A DNA stretch of 64,000 nt from Laetiporus sulphureus 93-53 (Eukaryota > Basidiomycota > Agaricomycetes > Polyporales > Laetiporaceae). A model generated the notes under the pieces. The model searched no databases. It was not told the origin of the DNA and saw only the letters and a program-made list of their open reading frames with translations. Positions within the stretch are counted from its first letter, which is position 1. Each line of letters starts with the position of its first letter. Below, one piece after another: positions 1 to 10,648 of this stretch. Made by a program: the position numbers and the translations under genes. Location of the stretch: contig NW_024468516.1 of NCBI RefSeq assembly GCF_001632365.1, forward strand, positions 590,177 through 654,176, in the 5' to 3' direction.

Positions 1-276
1 GTGCGGACCATCCTCGAGCGCGAACTCGAGAAGCGGCGAGCATCTCAAGCTGGCGGAGTCGGTGTCGAAGGCCTCGGAGTGGAGGGTACCGAGTCCGAGT
101 TGGGCGGCTTGGAGTGCAGCGGCACGGGCGAGTTCAGGTTTGCCAGTTGGGAAGGAGGGCAGGTCGATTTCGTCGGCACCTCCGTGGATATCAGCAAAGA
201 AGCTGGGTTAGACGAGAACTCGGTCGACGTCGACGGACTGCAGCCTCTACGCCGGTGGATAGAAGAGCAACTATAG
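1..276 (+). CDS. 3' end of an unidentified protein gene (5' truncated by window)
   Basis: An open frame runs from the first base to a TAG at 274-276 and gives 91 residues. The true start lies upstream of the window, so the GTG at position 1 is not a start. The visible part is acidic and Gly/Ser/Glu-rich with a charged beginning (ERELEKRR) and ends in RRWIEEQL. It looks like a disordered C-terminal tail. No domain is recognised and no function is proposed. It could also be an out-of-frame open stretch, but the composition and the clean stop next to an AT-richer spacer favour a real terminal exon. Confidence 0.45.
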   Translation: MRTILERELEKRRASQAGGVGVEGLGVEGTESELGGLECSGTGEFRFASWEGGQVDFVGTSVDISKEAGLDENSVDVDGLQPLRRWIEEQL

Positions 277-1163
277 CCCTGTTGATGGGCAGATCGATCG
301 CCTGTGCGCAATCGCTTTGCAAACAATGACAAACAACCCGGACAATATAAAGTTTTCCCGACGGTGAAGTTGCTCCTCTCATGCAGCCTCAAAGACAGTG
401 CCTGTTCTTCGTTCAATACTCCACGGGGAACATGGCGATTCGGCATTGCAGAGAGTGATACTGTGGGTGGCAAAAGAGCTCTAGCATCTCCCCCTTGGAG
501 GGCCATGGTGTCGTGAGTGTCAGAACTTCCCTACATTCCTTCTCTGTAGCGCACGTACCATGTACGTTGTGTTGTGTTTGCATTGCACTGCAAATCATTA
601 TTTATAGCTATCTACGGGCATGTAGTGATGTAGTGATAGCCGTGTGTAGCAACGCTAACAATTGATGATTTTCTACCGTTCATATACCTTGCGCATCCTC
701 GACTAAAACCGCTGCCACAACGTTTGCAACATTCAAGAATGATCTGAGTCCCCCTCTCTAAGACCGTTATTCGCTTGCATAGACGTCCAATAATAGTAAC
801 ACTGAAGATATCAGCTACGGTAGTACTTTGGCATCACTGTGTCTGCTCGACCTGCGGCAGAGGAATTTACTTGTCCGGGTCCGATTGAATGGATTCTGTT
901 GAATGTAACTACAAGAACTAAAGTGCAGTTTCATCATCGATTCCATTGAATATCCACAACTCAGTAAGGCCTCTATATGCTTAAATGTTGTCCTGGTATC
1001 TATCGTATTTTCAAAAGCAAGGCCACCGTGACGTCGCCAAGGTAAGGAATGTGACGTCACTGAGACTTGACTTGTTGTCACGGTCACTCCACGGGCGGGC
1101 CGTACACGAGCTTAACTTGACGTACGTTCTCTCGTTCGTCGACGACCATTTGCTAGCGACGCC
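277..1163. other. Intergenic region before SAR1
   Basis: About 0.9 kb lies between the stop of the first gene and the SAR1 start. Short open frames on both strands have no recognisable domain and no supporting splice pattern. The stretch presumably holds the 3' end of the first gene and the SAR1 promoter and 5' UTR. I see no RNA gene or repeat in it. Confidence 0.4.
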
Positions 1164-2001
<838 letters not shown>

Positions 2002-2445
2002 TCACTCGTCGCTGCCCTGCCCTGACTGCTGACAGTCTCTCGGTAAATCTGAGACTTTGGTAGATGTGTTGATATGTAACCGTCCGGTGACCGTCAGTCA
2101 TGTGGGAATTACTGTCGTCTTACTGCTTTTCCTATTGTTAGTAGCTACTCTCCTCTATGTTGTGGAACATTTTTTTTGCTCTTCATCTCAAGAAGTGACC
2201 CAGCGACGGACATGGGTCCTGTTGATAGATGCGTACCATATTGTTCTAGGAGCTGGTATGGTGCACACCATTTATCGGTCCGTGGCTACCATTCCGCCCC
2301 ATCATTCGACTGCGCGATGGACAGCACTCGGGAAGATCGTTGCGAAATAGTGAACACTAGAGCAGCGATGTCATGCCATTACCTTTTCAAGCGCCCATGC
2401 ATCGCGTCGAGCGTCAACGCGCTTCGTTTGGCAAACCACAACGCG

Positions 2446-4016
2446 ATGGCGTTCGTTTCCGATTCACCTCGTCTGACACGGCTCATCCCTTCCTTCACGA
2501 ATGTTGTGCTCGTTGCAATCCTACTACGGATTGTTCTCATTCTGTACAGCGAATGGCACGACGCACGTTCCGTAGTCAAATACACCGACGTCGATTATCG
2601 CGTCTTTAGCGATGCGGCTCACTTTGTCTTGCATCCATCAACCGGTAATCGTGCTCAAGGACCATTGGGGAGGTTGTTGGACATCGGAGAGTGCGTCTTT
2701 TAACAGCCTCCCATTACTCTCGTAGCTTATAAGTATGCCGCGTACAGTCCATATACGAGGGCGACATATCGTTATACGCCATTGCTTGCCCTTCTGCTGA
2801 TACCCAACGAGCTACTCCATCCGTCCTTTGGAAAGTGCTTGTTTGCGGCATGCGACATCTTAGCGGGCCTGCTACTGCACAGACTCCTGACGTCCGTCAT
2901 TCTCGTGCCACGACAAATGAAGCAATGCTCTCCCAAGCCCGATCAAGGTATATCACTGACGGACGGAGGCCTCACGGAGAGGAATGGTGTAATAAAAGAA
3001 GACAAACTGTCTCTGGAACGATATGCGACTTTACTGGTCTCCATCCATTTGCTCAACCCGCTTGTCTTCACCATCTCCACACGGGGCTCCTCCGAGGCCG
3101 TTCTGTCGCTCTTCGTCCTGAGTACACTCTATTGCGCATTAAGAGGAAGATGGAACACATGCGCTATCCTGCTAGGCTTAAGCACGCATTGGAAGATCTA
3201 TCCGTTCATCTATGGCGTTGCGTGTCTTTACGTCATCGGCAGCGAAGCTGGGACAGGGAAGGGCTGGAATGCATATTGGAGGAGCATTATCAATTTGAAG
3301 ACAATGAAGTTTTGCGTTCTGAGTCTGACGACGTTCCTTACTTTGGGCGCGGCCGTGTATGCAATGTAAGGTACAACGACTTCTTGCTGCGATTTTGGCT
3401 TATCAAAGTCATGCAGATGGGGATACCCTTTCTTATACGAATCCTATCTATATCATCTGCACCGACTAGATCATCGGCACAACTTCTCGCCTTATTTCTA
3501 CCTGATCTACCTCACCTATCCATCACCCTCCTCATCTGCTGGTATCGCTGACATGACGCTCTGGAGGAAGCTTTTGAGATCTCCCCTTACGAGCTTCGTA
3601 CCGCAAATGATCCTCTCGTTAGGAACCGGGCTGTTGTTCGGGCGTCGTAAAGATGACCTTGCGTTCGCGTGGTTTTTGCAGACTGTGATGTTTGTCGTGT
3701 TTAACAAAGTTTGCACGTCGCAAGTGAGTGGCTACTTTGCTAAGCATGCACGACCGTTGTCTGACTCGCTGTTCAGTACTTTTTGTGGTACATTCTCTTT
3801 TTGCCGCTGGTCGTTCCCCGCGTGCGCATGTCTCTGAGACAGGCTGTGCTCCTTCTAGCGGTATGGGCAGGGACGCAAGCATTATGGCTTAGCGAGGCTT
3901 ACAGATTGGAGTTCCTGGGCGAGGACGTGTTCCGTGGGCTGTGGACGAGGAGTTTGATATACGTCGTAGGCCATTGTTGGGTCCTGACAGAGCTGATGAA
4001 ATATTACATAAGGTGA
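2446..4016 (+). CDS. GPI14: GPI mannosyltransferase I catalytic subunit (PIG-M / GPI14)
   Basis: This ER membrane enzyme adds the first alpha-1,4 mannose to the GPI anchor precursor using dolichol-phosphate mannose. Exons 2446-2644, 2726-3365, 3417-3723 and 3777-4016 join to 461 residues, close to the family norm. The luminal acidic motif is in YTDVDYRVF after the first membrane segment; SPYTRATYRYTPLLALL, YPFLYESYLYHLHRLDHRHN and FSPYFYLIYL are family signatures. About ten hydrophobic segments are visible. An in-frame ATG at 2368 would add 26 residues; I prefer 2446, which leaves a short cytosolic tail before the first helix. The gene follows SAR1 by about 440 bases on the same strand. Confidence 0.92.
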
Positions 4017-4408
4017 TAGCTCCTCATCGCATCTGAGCAACGACGATTCCTGAAGCTGTGACATGGTTGATCTCCGCGATGCCTCAAGGAATTGGATCTA
4101 TATCGCTAATCTCTGTGCGCTTTGATGATCCGAATCGGCACTCGAGGCCCTCAAATATGAAATGCTATCGCGTAACATCAACACCTCCAATGCAATTCAC
4201 CGACACGTCAATATGTCTCAATACAAAAGCCCATATCGTCAACACTCCTGCGCAACCCGTCTCATCAAGCTCCGAGAGATGGTATCGCTATAACCTAGCA
4301 TGCGCACTTGGCTAATACATTTCACGAACAATTAGCCTACAAGCCTCAGCAGAATACAGGACGTCGGGAACTTACATATGACGACCGGGAGAAAGCATCG
4401 GACCGCTT
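4017..4408. other. Gap between GPI14 and mini-peptide gene copy A
   Basis: The stretch holds the converging 3' ends of GPI14 (plus) and the mini-peptide gene (minus). The part nearest 4360-4408 resembles the 3' flanks of the other two mini-peptide genes. No further gene is seen. Confidence 0.4.
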
Positions 4409-4585
4409 CTACTTCTGCTTTGGTGGCTCCGCACAGCCGCATGCGGGATAAGTGCAGCTGCCGCCGTTGGCTTGAACATTAGCGCAAGTTGCTTTGTCCT
4501 ACACACCGACAGAGCGAGTCAGTGTCAAATCTGTGCTCTAGACCGCATCAAACGGTATAGAGAGTGAATGACTACTCACAGACAT
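4409..4585 (-). CDS. 31-residue cysteine-containing peptide, copy A
   Basis: The gene has two exons: 4585-4580 encodes only Met-Ser, then an 81-base intron (donor GTGAGT, acceptor TAG), then 4498-4409 encodes 29 residues and a TAG stop. The second exon reads DKATCANVQANGGSCTYPAC followed by GCAEPPKQK. There are four cysteines spaced C-x9-C-x4-C-x-C, with no signal peptide and no membrane segment, so a cytosolic location is likely. The CxC pair and small size suggest a metallothionein-like metal-binding peptide, but the cysteine content is lower than in classic fungal metallothioneins and this is inference only. Two near-identical copies elsewhere in the window, with the same intron position, show that the frame is selected. 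A TATATAAGG box lies about 50 bases upstream. Confidence 0.82.
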
Positions 4586-4634
4586 GGTTGTGATGGTAGT
4601 CGAGGACTGGGGAGGACATGGAGGGTCGGTAGGG

Positions 4635-4645
4635 CCTTATATATT
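4635..4645 (-). promoter_or_regulatory. TATA box of mini-peptide gene copy A
   Basis: Reading the minus strand, TAATATATAAGG lies about 50 bases before the ATG at 4585. Copies B and C have TACATAAG and GATATATAAAT at a matching place, so this is probably the core promoter. Confidence 0.6.
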
Positions 4646-4672
4646 AACAACAGGAGTCAGCCCTGACCCGCG

Positions 4673-4731
4673 ATTGGGTGCGTAATGCACTTTGCGCGAT
4701 TGGTATGAACAATGCGGAACAAGCTATTGGT
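4673..4731 (-). promoter_or_regulatory. Conserved 59-base upstream block of copy A with CCAAT boxes
   Basis: On the minus strand this block starts ACCAATAGCTTGTTCCGC and ends CCCAAT. It aligns without gaps to 22045-22103 upstream of copy C with 56 of 59 bases identical. Its distance to the ATG is the same in both genes (87 bases between block and start codon). It contains three CCAAT motifs, the sites normally bound by the HAP/NF-Y complex. Copy B keeps only parts of it. Confidence 0.7.
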
Positions 4732-4739
4732 GGTAAGCA

Positions 4740-5659
4740 GCGCAGCCGACGTGCATGGATCAAGCTGATGCCAGTTTGACAGAAGAGACACTTTCCATTG
4801 GTCCAAGTCATCATTCTATGCGGCAAGGCTGAGCTCGTGGAAGCCGCAGTCTCTTCAGCATGTCGCACACGGACCTATGTGAAGACCCAGTCTCGTGCAC
4901 ATCACACGAGGTGGGCCTTTCAAGCGACGCAACTCCAATATAATCAGGAACTTGACGAAACTCAAACGTGTAAGTCAGATCGCGAACATTCTTAGAAACA
5001 GTAATCACTGGACACTCATCATTTGAGCCTTAGAGTTGATGCATGATGCATGATGTGTCATCATCAATGTGAAGAGGTAGGCTATCCCACTCTATTGCAA
5101 ACATCTAACGTCTTGCTGACGTCTACCTGGAATGTATCATCACTCGCCTGAAGCACCTAGTTTTAACTCAAACTCCGAGTTAACACATGCATTGCAGCCA
5201 AGATTCCACGGATACGTTCGCGTGCTTTGTGAGGCTCGTTATGTCCTGTATCCGACTGATTTATGTGAAGACTAATACTTAAATCACCGAAATCGCGTCG
5301 CTGGGCGGCAGTGGACTGAATGCAACGGGTTTGGGAACGTGCATGTCGGACGAAGAGTTATATTAAGAGCAAGAGGTCCTCACGCATGATTATCGGTCTG
5401 CTTCAAGCGCGGCGTTCATTCAATCTCCATTGCAAGCCATCGATGCAAGATACTAAGTCGCAATACACATCCTTCTCGTCTACAATCCGCCTGACTAGCT
5501 GACATCACCCCCACGGATCCCAAGAGACGGTTCAGGCAACGAAGCAGAGTGTGCACCTAACTAGAGGCATAATACATAGCGATGGTGAGTTTTGCGCTTT
5601 CACGAAGCTAATGATGGAGGCTTGCCTGTGAAGACGAAGGACCAAGCACGCGGACGGCT
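4740..5659. other. Spacer between mini-peptide copies A and B
   Basis: About 0.9 kb holds upstream sequence of copy A and the 3' flank of copy B. A short repeated ATGATGC/TCATCATCA tract lies at about 5037-5066. Open frames here are short, lack domains and are not supported by splice sites. No gene is called. Confidence 0.4.
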
Positions 5660-5825
5660 TCACTTCTGCTTGGGTGGCTCAGAGCAGCCACACGCTGGGT
5701 AGGTGCAGGTGCCGCCGTTGGCCTGGACGTTAGCGCAAGTAGCTTTGTCCTATTCACCGACAAAAATGAGTAACCAGCCGCCTTGCTCGACAATCGGGAA
5801 TGGAGAAGAGAGTACTCACAGACAT
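5660..5825 (-). CDS. 31-residue cysteine-containing peptide, copy B
   Basis: Exon 1 (5825-5820) encodes Met-Ser. A 70-base intron follows (GTGAGT...AATAG), then exon 2 (5749-5660) encodes 29 residues and TGA. The peptide differs from copy A only at two places: Thr for Ser before the second cysteine and Ser for Ala near the end (GCSEPPKQK). The spacing C-x9-C-x4-C-x-C is kept. It lies about 1.1 kb upstream of copy A on the same strand, forming a tandem pair. A weak TATA-like TACATAAG is at about 5883-5890. The upstream region shares fragments such as GCATTGTG and CCAATTGCG with the other copies, but has diverged more. Confidence 0.8.
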
Positions 5826-6305
5826 GTTTGATACTTGTGGATGTGGTAGTCAGGGACTGGAGGGAAGTGAGGCTCGCGAGGCTCTTATGTACCAACTTTG
5901 AAGATGTCATCCTTGGATCGCAATTGGTCGCGTTTTCACAATGCGTCGATTTCGTGCAGCACAATGCGTATCAGGCTGTTGAAGCATGATTAGCAGTTCG
6001 GTGTCAGTTGACAGAACCGACGCATGCCATTGGTCAGGGAATGATACAATGGCACTGAGGTGAATCTCCGGCCGGGACAAGTATAGCATTAGCAGCTTCA
6101 TGGTTGGGCAATGCTGGGAACGAGCTCTAGTTTTCCACTCACGGGATAGTGGCAGACTGGGGGAGGTCGCATGCGCTTAGAAATTGAGCTCTCTCGTGTG
6201 GCAGACTAGCGAATCTTTCTATTCCTGCATTTATCAGAACAACTAGTATCGTACATAAATCGGAAATAAAGACATCGAAGCCAGACCATCCACATTGAGT
6301 ATTGG
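5826..6305. other. Upstream region of copy B and 3' flank of GMF
   Basis: The 0.5 kb contains the diverged promoter of copy B (5826-6030) and then the 3' end of the GMF gene. A short TTGACAGAA...CATTGGTC arrangement at about 6008-6037 recurs near 4778-4803 upstream of copy A, on the same strand relation. No gene is seen. Confidence 0.4.
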
Positions 6306-7089
6306 TCATCCATGAAGCAGTTTCGAGTCGATAATTTCCTGTGTAAGCCCCTCTGCTCCGTCGCGAACCTCTATCACCTTGCTGATATCCGCCTGGAGCA
6401 CAGGGCAGTTCACACGCGGTCACTGATCCATCAGATCGTAAGGCACTCACTGTATTCTGGAAGTCGATGAATGCACTGGCGTGCAATGTGAGGAGGCTCA
6501 TCTCGCTCGATCGCGGAGCCCAATTGACAAGGACCAAAGGGAATGACTTGCGTCCGTCAGAATGGTTCAATTCATGTGATAGGACCACATAGCGTGGTGC
6601 GTTCTCCGGTAATGCTGATTAAGGGAACGATGTGATGTGCAGCTGGACTGGATTCAGCACAGAGCACACCTTCCGCCAGGTCATCAATACTGATACTGTC
6701 GAATTGCTCAACCTCCTCCATGATCAGTTTCTGCTTGTTGATTTTAACGACGAGCGCGGCGCTCCCTGCATCGCGCCGGGCGAATCTGAACTTGCGGAGT
6801 GAGGTCTTGAGCTCTTGGGGGATATCGACGGTATGAGACTATATGCAGGGTGGCAACGCTCAAGATTGCATGCAGAATGGCAGCATGAAGCACAAGAACA
6901 AACCATTGGAACCGCGTTTGCTGACCAGGTATCGCGCTGGCTGGAGAAGAGATGACCGGCGTCACTGGCGCCGCTGTAAATAAAGATAAGATAAAGTTCC
7001 GGATCGTTAACGGGATCTCTTTTGCCATACACGGCAGTCTTCTCTTTGGTCTGCAAGCTTGCCTCACACGCAGAATAGGTTGCGCTCAT
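6306..7089 (-). CDS. GMF1: Glia maturation factor, ADF-homology Arp2/3 debranching protein
   Basis: GMF proteins bind the Arp2/3 complex at actin branch points and remove branches. Three exons are clear: 6838-6670 (VDIPQELKTSLRKFRFARRD, then ALVVKINKQKLIMEEVEQFD), 6614-6451 (LPENAPRYVVLSHELNHSDG, RKSFPLVLVNWAP) and 6392-6306 (ADISKVIEVRDGAEGLTQ, IIDSKLLHG, TGA). They join in frame to 139 residues and cover a complete ADF-H fold. Exon 1 is not settled: an ATG at 7089 opens MSATYSACEAS and could splice from GCC|GTGTAT near 7032 into 6838, but that intron would be about 195 bases, long for this genome. The divergent neighbour at 7282 shares the upstream region. Confidence 0.88.
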
Positions 7090-7281
7090 TTTTCAATGGC
7101 AATGCTATCGCTATTCACGTCGTCGCCGGAAAGAGATAGTTCGGTGCTTTGTGAAGGTGGTCTTGGGTCGTGTGCCGCTCCAAGCCTATCGTGCCTATCA
7201 GCTGGACGATAACGCAGTGCTCACCGTATTCATATCCATTTCAGCTGACGTCCGTGTCGCCGACGTTTCATTCTCATAGCC

Positions 7282-9724
7282 ATGTCGAGTTCGAGGGAGT
7301 CCTCGAGGTATCACCGCGATGCGTCTCGTGAACGGCACCTCGCGTCGACTTCGCGCGGAACGCGTAGCGTCTCCGCATCGCGTACATTCCCTCTAGAGCT
7401 CGATGTCGAAGCAGATCTCCTCATTCACCCCGATGGTGCTGTCGCTACGGAGATTCTCCGTCCTTCCGAGACTGAGATCGAGGAGGCGACGGACAGTTTG
7501 GAAACTCCTGTCCACGGAGTTTCATCGAACGGACAGGATTTTAAGCCGTGGTGGAAGCGGCCCTCTCCATGGTGGTGCGTGTAGTCGAGCGGTGTTCGTT
7601 CAGATTCAAAGACACTCATTTGTATTTGCAGGTTCCTTACCATCACTCCGGTCGTGGCTCTTGCGAGAGCTGCCACAATGGCACCTCGAGTAGAGATATA
7701 TATCCAACTAGTATGCGATGCGTACAGGCCGGACACAACCGTCGGTCAAATGTTCTCATTAGCTGCGAAAGATGGAGGTCGGTCATTATATTCCCGAGAA
7801 AGCTGGGGACGGAACTGAATGTCGCATATGCCTTCAGATAGATGGGAGCTCTGCTCGTCCGATCCGGTCGTGCAAGCCGCTGTGGCGAAGCTGGCGATGG
7901 CGATGACGACATCTATGGGTGTTCTGGGATGCCTTACCACAGGTTGGTGGGGCTCGGTACGTAATGTCCAGATTCCTACTGGCGGCCATCGTTAATGAGG
8001 CTCTTAGCTTTCTGATCGGTATGGTCGTACGAGAGTGATGACTGTCGCGATCATCGGGCTTTTGTTGGAGGACCTGGGCTTCCTGATAGTATGCAATTTC
8101 TCCAAACTACTGCCAGGAGGTTATTGGGCCTTGACGGTTGCGCCTGTGATTGCGGGACTAATGGGAGGTGTGCATATAGTCAGTGTCGGATCACATGTCG
8201 TCCTAAACGTTGACGAGGAGCGCAGGATTGGGGACGGCTGGCGCCAACATGAATGCCTACATAGCTGACTGCACAGATGTGACGTCGAGGTGCGTCTCAA
8301 TATGTCTCCATCTGTGCTCATGCTGAATTTCCCTGCATACAGATCCCGCTTCTTCTCTCTCAGCCTCGGCCTCCTCTTTCTAGGCTACAGCATCGGGCCC
8401 ACGTTCGGCAGCGTGCTCATAAGCTACACACGGAATACACTCTCTGTTTTCGCCGTCGCCGCGACGCTACACGTCGCGTACGCGTTCCTCACGGGCTGCA
8501 TCATCCCTGAGTCCCTGAGTACTGCGCACATGGCGGAAGCGCGCGGGCGGGCTGCGGAGGAAGAAGCACAAAGGACAAAAGGTGGGGTGAGGATATGGCT
8601 GGCGAGGACGGTGGGCGGGTTTATAAGACCACTGGCCTTGTTGCTGCCTGGCAAAGTGGAGATGGAAGATGGAAAGCAAAGGAGAAAGAGGGACTGGAGC
8701 TTGTTGTTGCTCGCGGCAGGGTACGGGTGTACGATTGCTCTCAAGGTGGGCAATACCGTATACTCGTCGAGAAATGGAAGACTAACAATATCTAGGGGGA
8801 TATCACATATGAGTATCAGTACATGTCCCTGATGTACGGATGGACATCCGAAGAGGTGCGTCTGCGTCAATTCTGAATTTCTACGTGCATGTTAACCAAT
8901 GCATTACTATGACCAGCTCGGATACTATACGAGTGCGCTCGGTACTACTCGCACCGTCTATTTGACAATCCTGTTGCCTCGTGCGTGCCATTCATAAATG
9001 TGTCAACTCATGTGCTGACCACTTGGCATGCATAGTGATCATGAAAACCCTCCAGCCTAAGCCTGCCATTCAGATATCAACAGAACAGCACAAGCCCTTG
9101 GATTACAGAAGTATCTCCCGACCAACATCCCCTTCTACCAAATCTCAGTCGCCGCCGCCAGGATCCCCATCCCACCATGCCTCACCTGCCCTTGACCTCG
9201 CCCTCGCGAGGCTGTCCATCCTTATCGAGCTCGTTGCATATACGTTGATGGCGCTTGCGCCGAATGGTCACCTATTCACCGCATACGCTATCGTCAGCGC
9301 ACTCGGGGCCGGATTCACACCCGCAGTGAATAGCGTTGCATCGGCGCTATATATGCAGCAGGGTGGGCGCGAGCTTGGGAAGCTGTTTGGCGCTCTGGGA
9401 GTTGTGCAGACGATTTGGTGCGTGTGGTTTTTCTCTCCATGCACTGATGCCTGTTAATGAACCTGTCTCAGCTCGCAGGTTATGGGCCCGTTCGTCTTCG
9501 GGGTAACGTATATGAAGACGGTAGCGACGTTTCCGCAGGCGATATTTGTGGTAACGGTCGCTGTGTTGGCGGTGTCCTTCATAATGCTAGTTCCCACCCG
9601 TGTGCACTCACCCTCGAACGTGGACGTTGAGGGACCGACCCGCGAACCCACGCCCGTTGGCGAGCGCGCGCCGTTGCTGATGCAACGAGGCAGGAAGGCG
9701 GCTGGGCTATCGGCGACTGCCTAG
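7282..9724 (+). CDS. Major facilitator superfamily transporter, paralog 1
   Basis: Ten exons (7282-7574, 7632-7777, 7838-7956, 8008-8167, 8226-8289, 8343-8745, 8796-8855, 8917-8980, 9036-9417, 9472-9724) join in frame to 647 residues. A Ser/Arg-rich cytosolic N-terminus ends in KPWWKRPSPWWF just before the first membrane helix. MFS motif A between helices 2 and 3 reads GSLSDRYGRTRVM. A long charged loop (about residues 290-350) separates the two halves, and the tail carries ERAPLLMQRG. The family resembles fungal DHA1/ZIF1-like drug or metabolite exporters; substrate unknown. The first intron splits the codon of the second Trp of SPWW, as in the paralog at 14431. Confidence 0.9.
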
Positions 9725-9855
9725 GTAACTGAGGATCTGTCGAAGTCTATGCTAGAATGGATGGCATCTGTAATATTTTCTCATAACTTCAATTCAATGT
9801 CGTGTGACACCGACGCGCGAAAATGTTCAATCGACTATGGAAGGAATGGCACCTA

Positions 9856-10585
9856 TCACACAGAGGGTCCAAAAGTGAGGATGGGGGTGCCCCAAAGCCA
9901 ATCCGGCTTCACCACTATAGGTCGTATCGGGACAGTGAATACTGCCCTGGTATCTGCACCCACAGTCAACATGAAGGATTCCCCTTCATACACCTCATGT
10001 ATGTCTCTCCCATCCTCCCTCTCAACCCTCCCACGGAGAAAATGTGGCAACCAATATCGATCGGGTGTTTGAACTCTGTAGAGGTGGCATGACGGGGGAG
10101 TTCGGATGTGCTGCAACGTACGTCTGTCGACGAAATCGAGGCAGTACGTATGACAGGCTTCCATGCCTTTGCCCCAGATACGGACGGCGAAGTTCACATT
10201 CGGCACTGAGAGATAATGGACGTCGCGCTCTCCGGGCACGGGTAGGCGCTGATTGTTCGAGTATCAGTGGGATGAATGATGCGAGACACAAGGCGCTTAC
10301 TCCAATGATGGGTATCGACTGGTCGAGGACCGCCTTCGCATGCTGCCGGACCTCCTCCATAGCTTCGCTATCTGTGATGCTATCACCGTACTTGAACTTG
10401 CTCTTCATCATTGCGAGCCAATCGTGAAAGGTGCCGTTGAAGGCGATGTGATAACGGCCCCAGTACAGCAGCTCGGTGTCGTCCATTTTGGTGTGGTCGA
10501 GTTCAGGATGGCGGACACGCACTATCGCCACAGCGTTTGAACGGTTTGTTCCTGAAGCGAGTTCTAAAAACTCGGAGGGCGGCAT
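9856..10585 (-). CDS. Uncharacterised protein, 225 residues
   Basis: Two exons, 10585-10301 and 10248-9856, splice at GGA|GTAAGC and ...TCAG|CGC to keep one frame of 225 residues. The ATG at 10585 (MPPSEFLELASGTNR) is chosen because a TATAAGG motif lies about 40 bases upstream at 10625-10632. No domain is recognised. Visible features are a mixed alpha/beta composition, DDTELLYWGRYHIAFNG, and a C-terminal half rich in aromatic residues (DRYWLPHFLRGRVERED). There is no signal peptide or membrane helix. It sits directly downstream of the truncated TPR/J gene on the same strand. Confidence 0.65.
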
Positions 10586-10648
10586 AGGGTGCACTATCGG
10601 TCGCTCTTGCTGAGCAGGACCGGCCTTATATGCTTGACGACGTCGCGT

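Noticed and set aside
5608..5964. Minus open frame of 118 codons covering peptide copy B
   Set aside because: Same reason as copy C: wrong frame for the conserved cysteine exon.
6724..7089. Minus open frame of 121 codons beginning MSATYSACEAS
   Set aside because: Only the ATG end may be used as GMF exon 1. The rest is out of frame with the real GMF exon (VDIPQELKTSLRKF) and is a shadow or intron.
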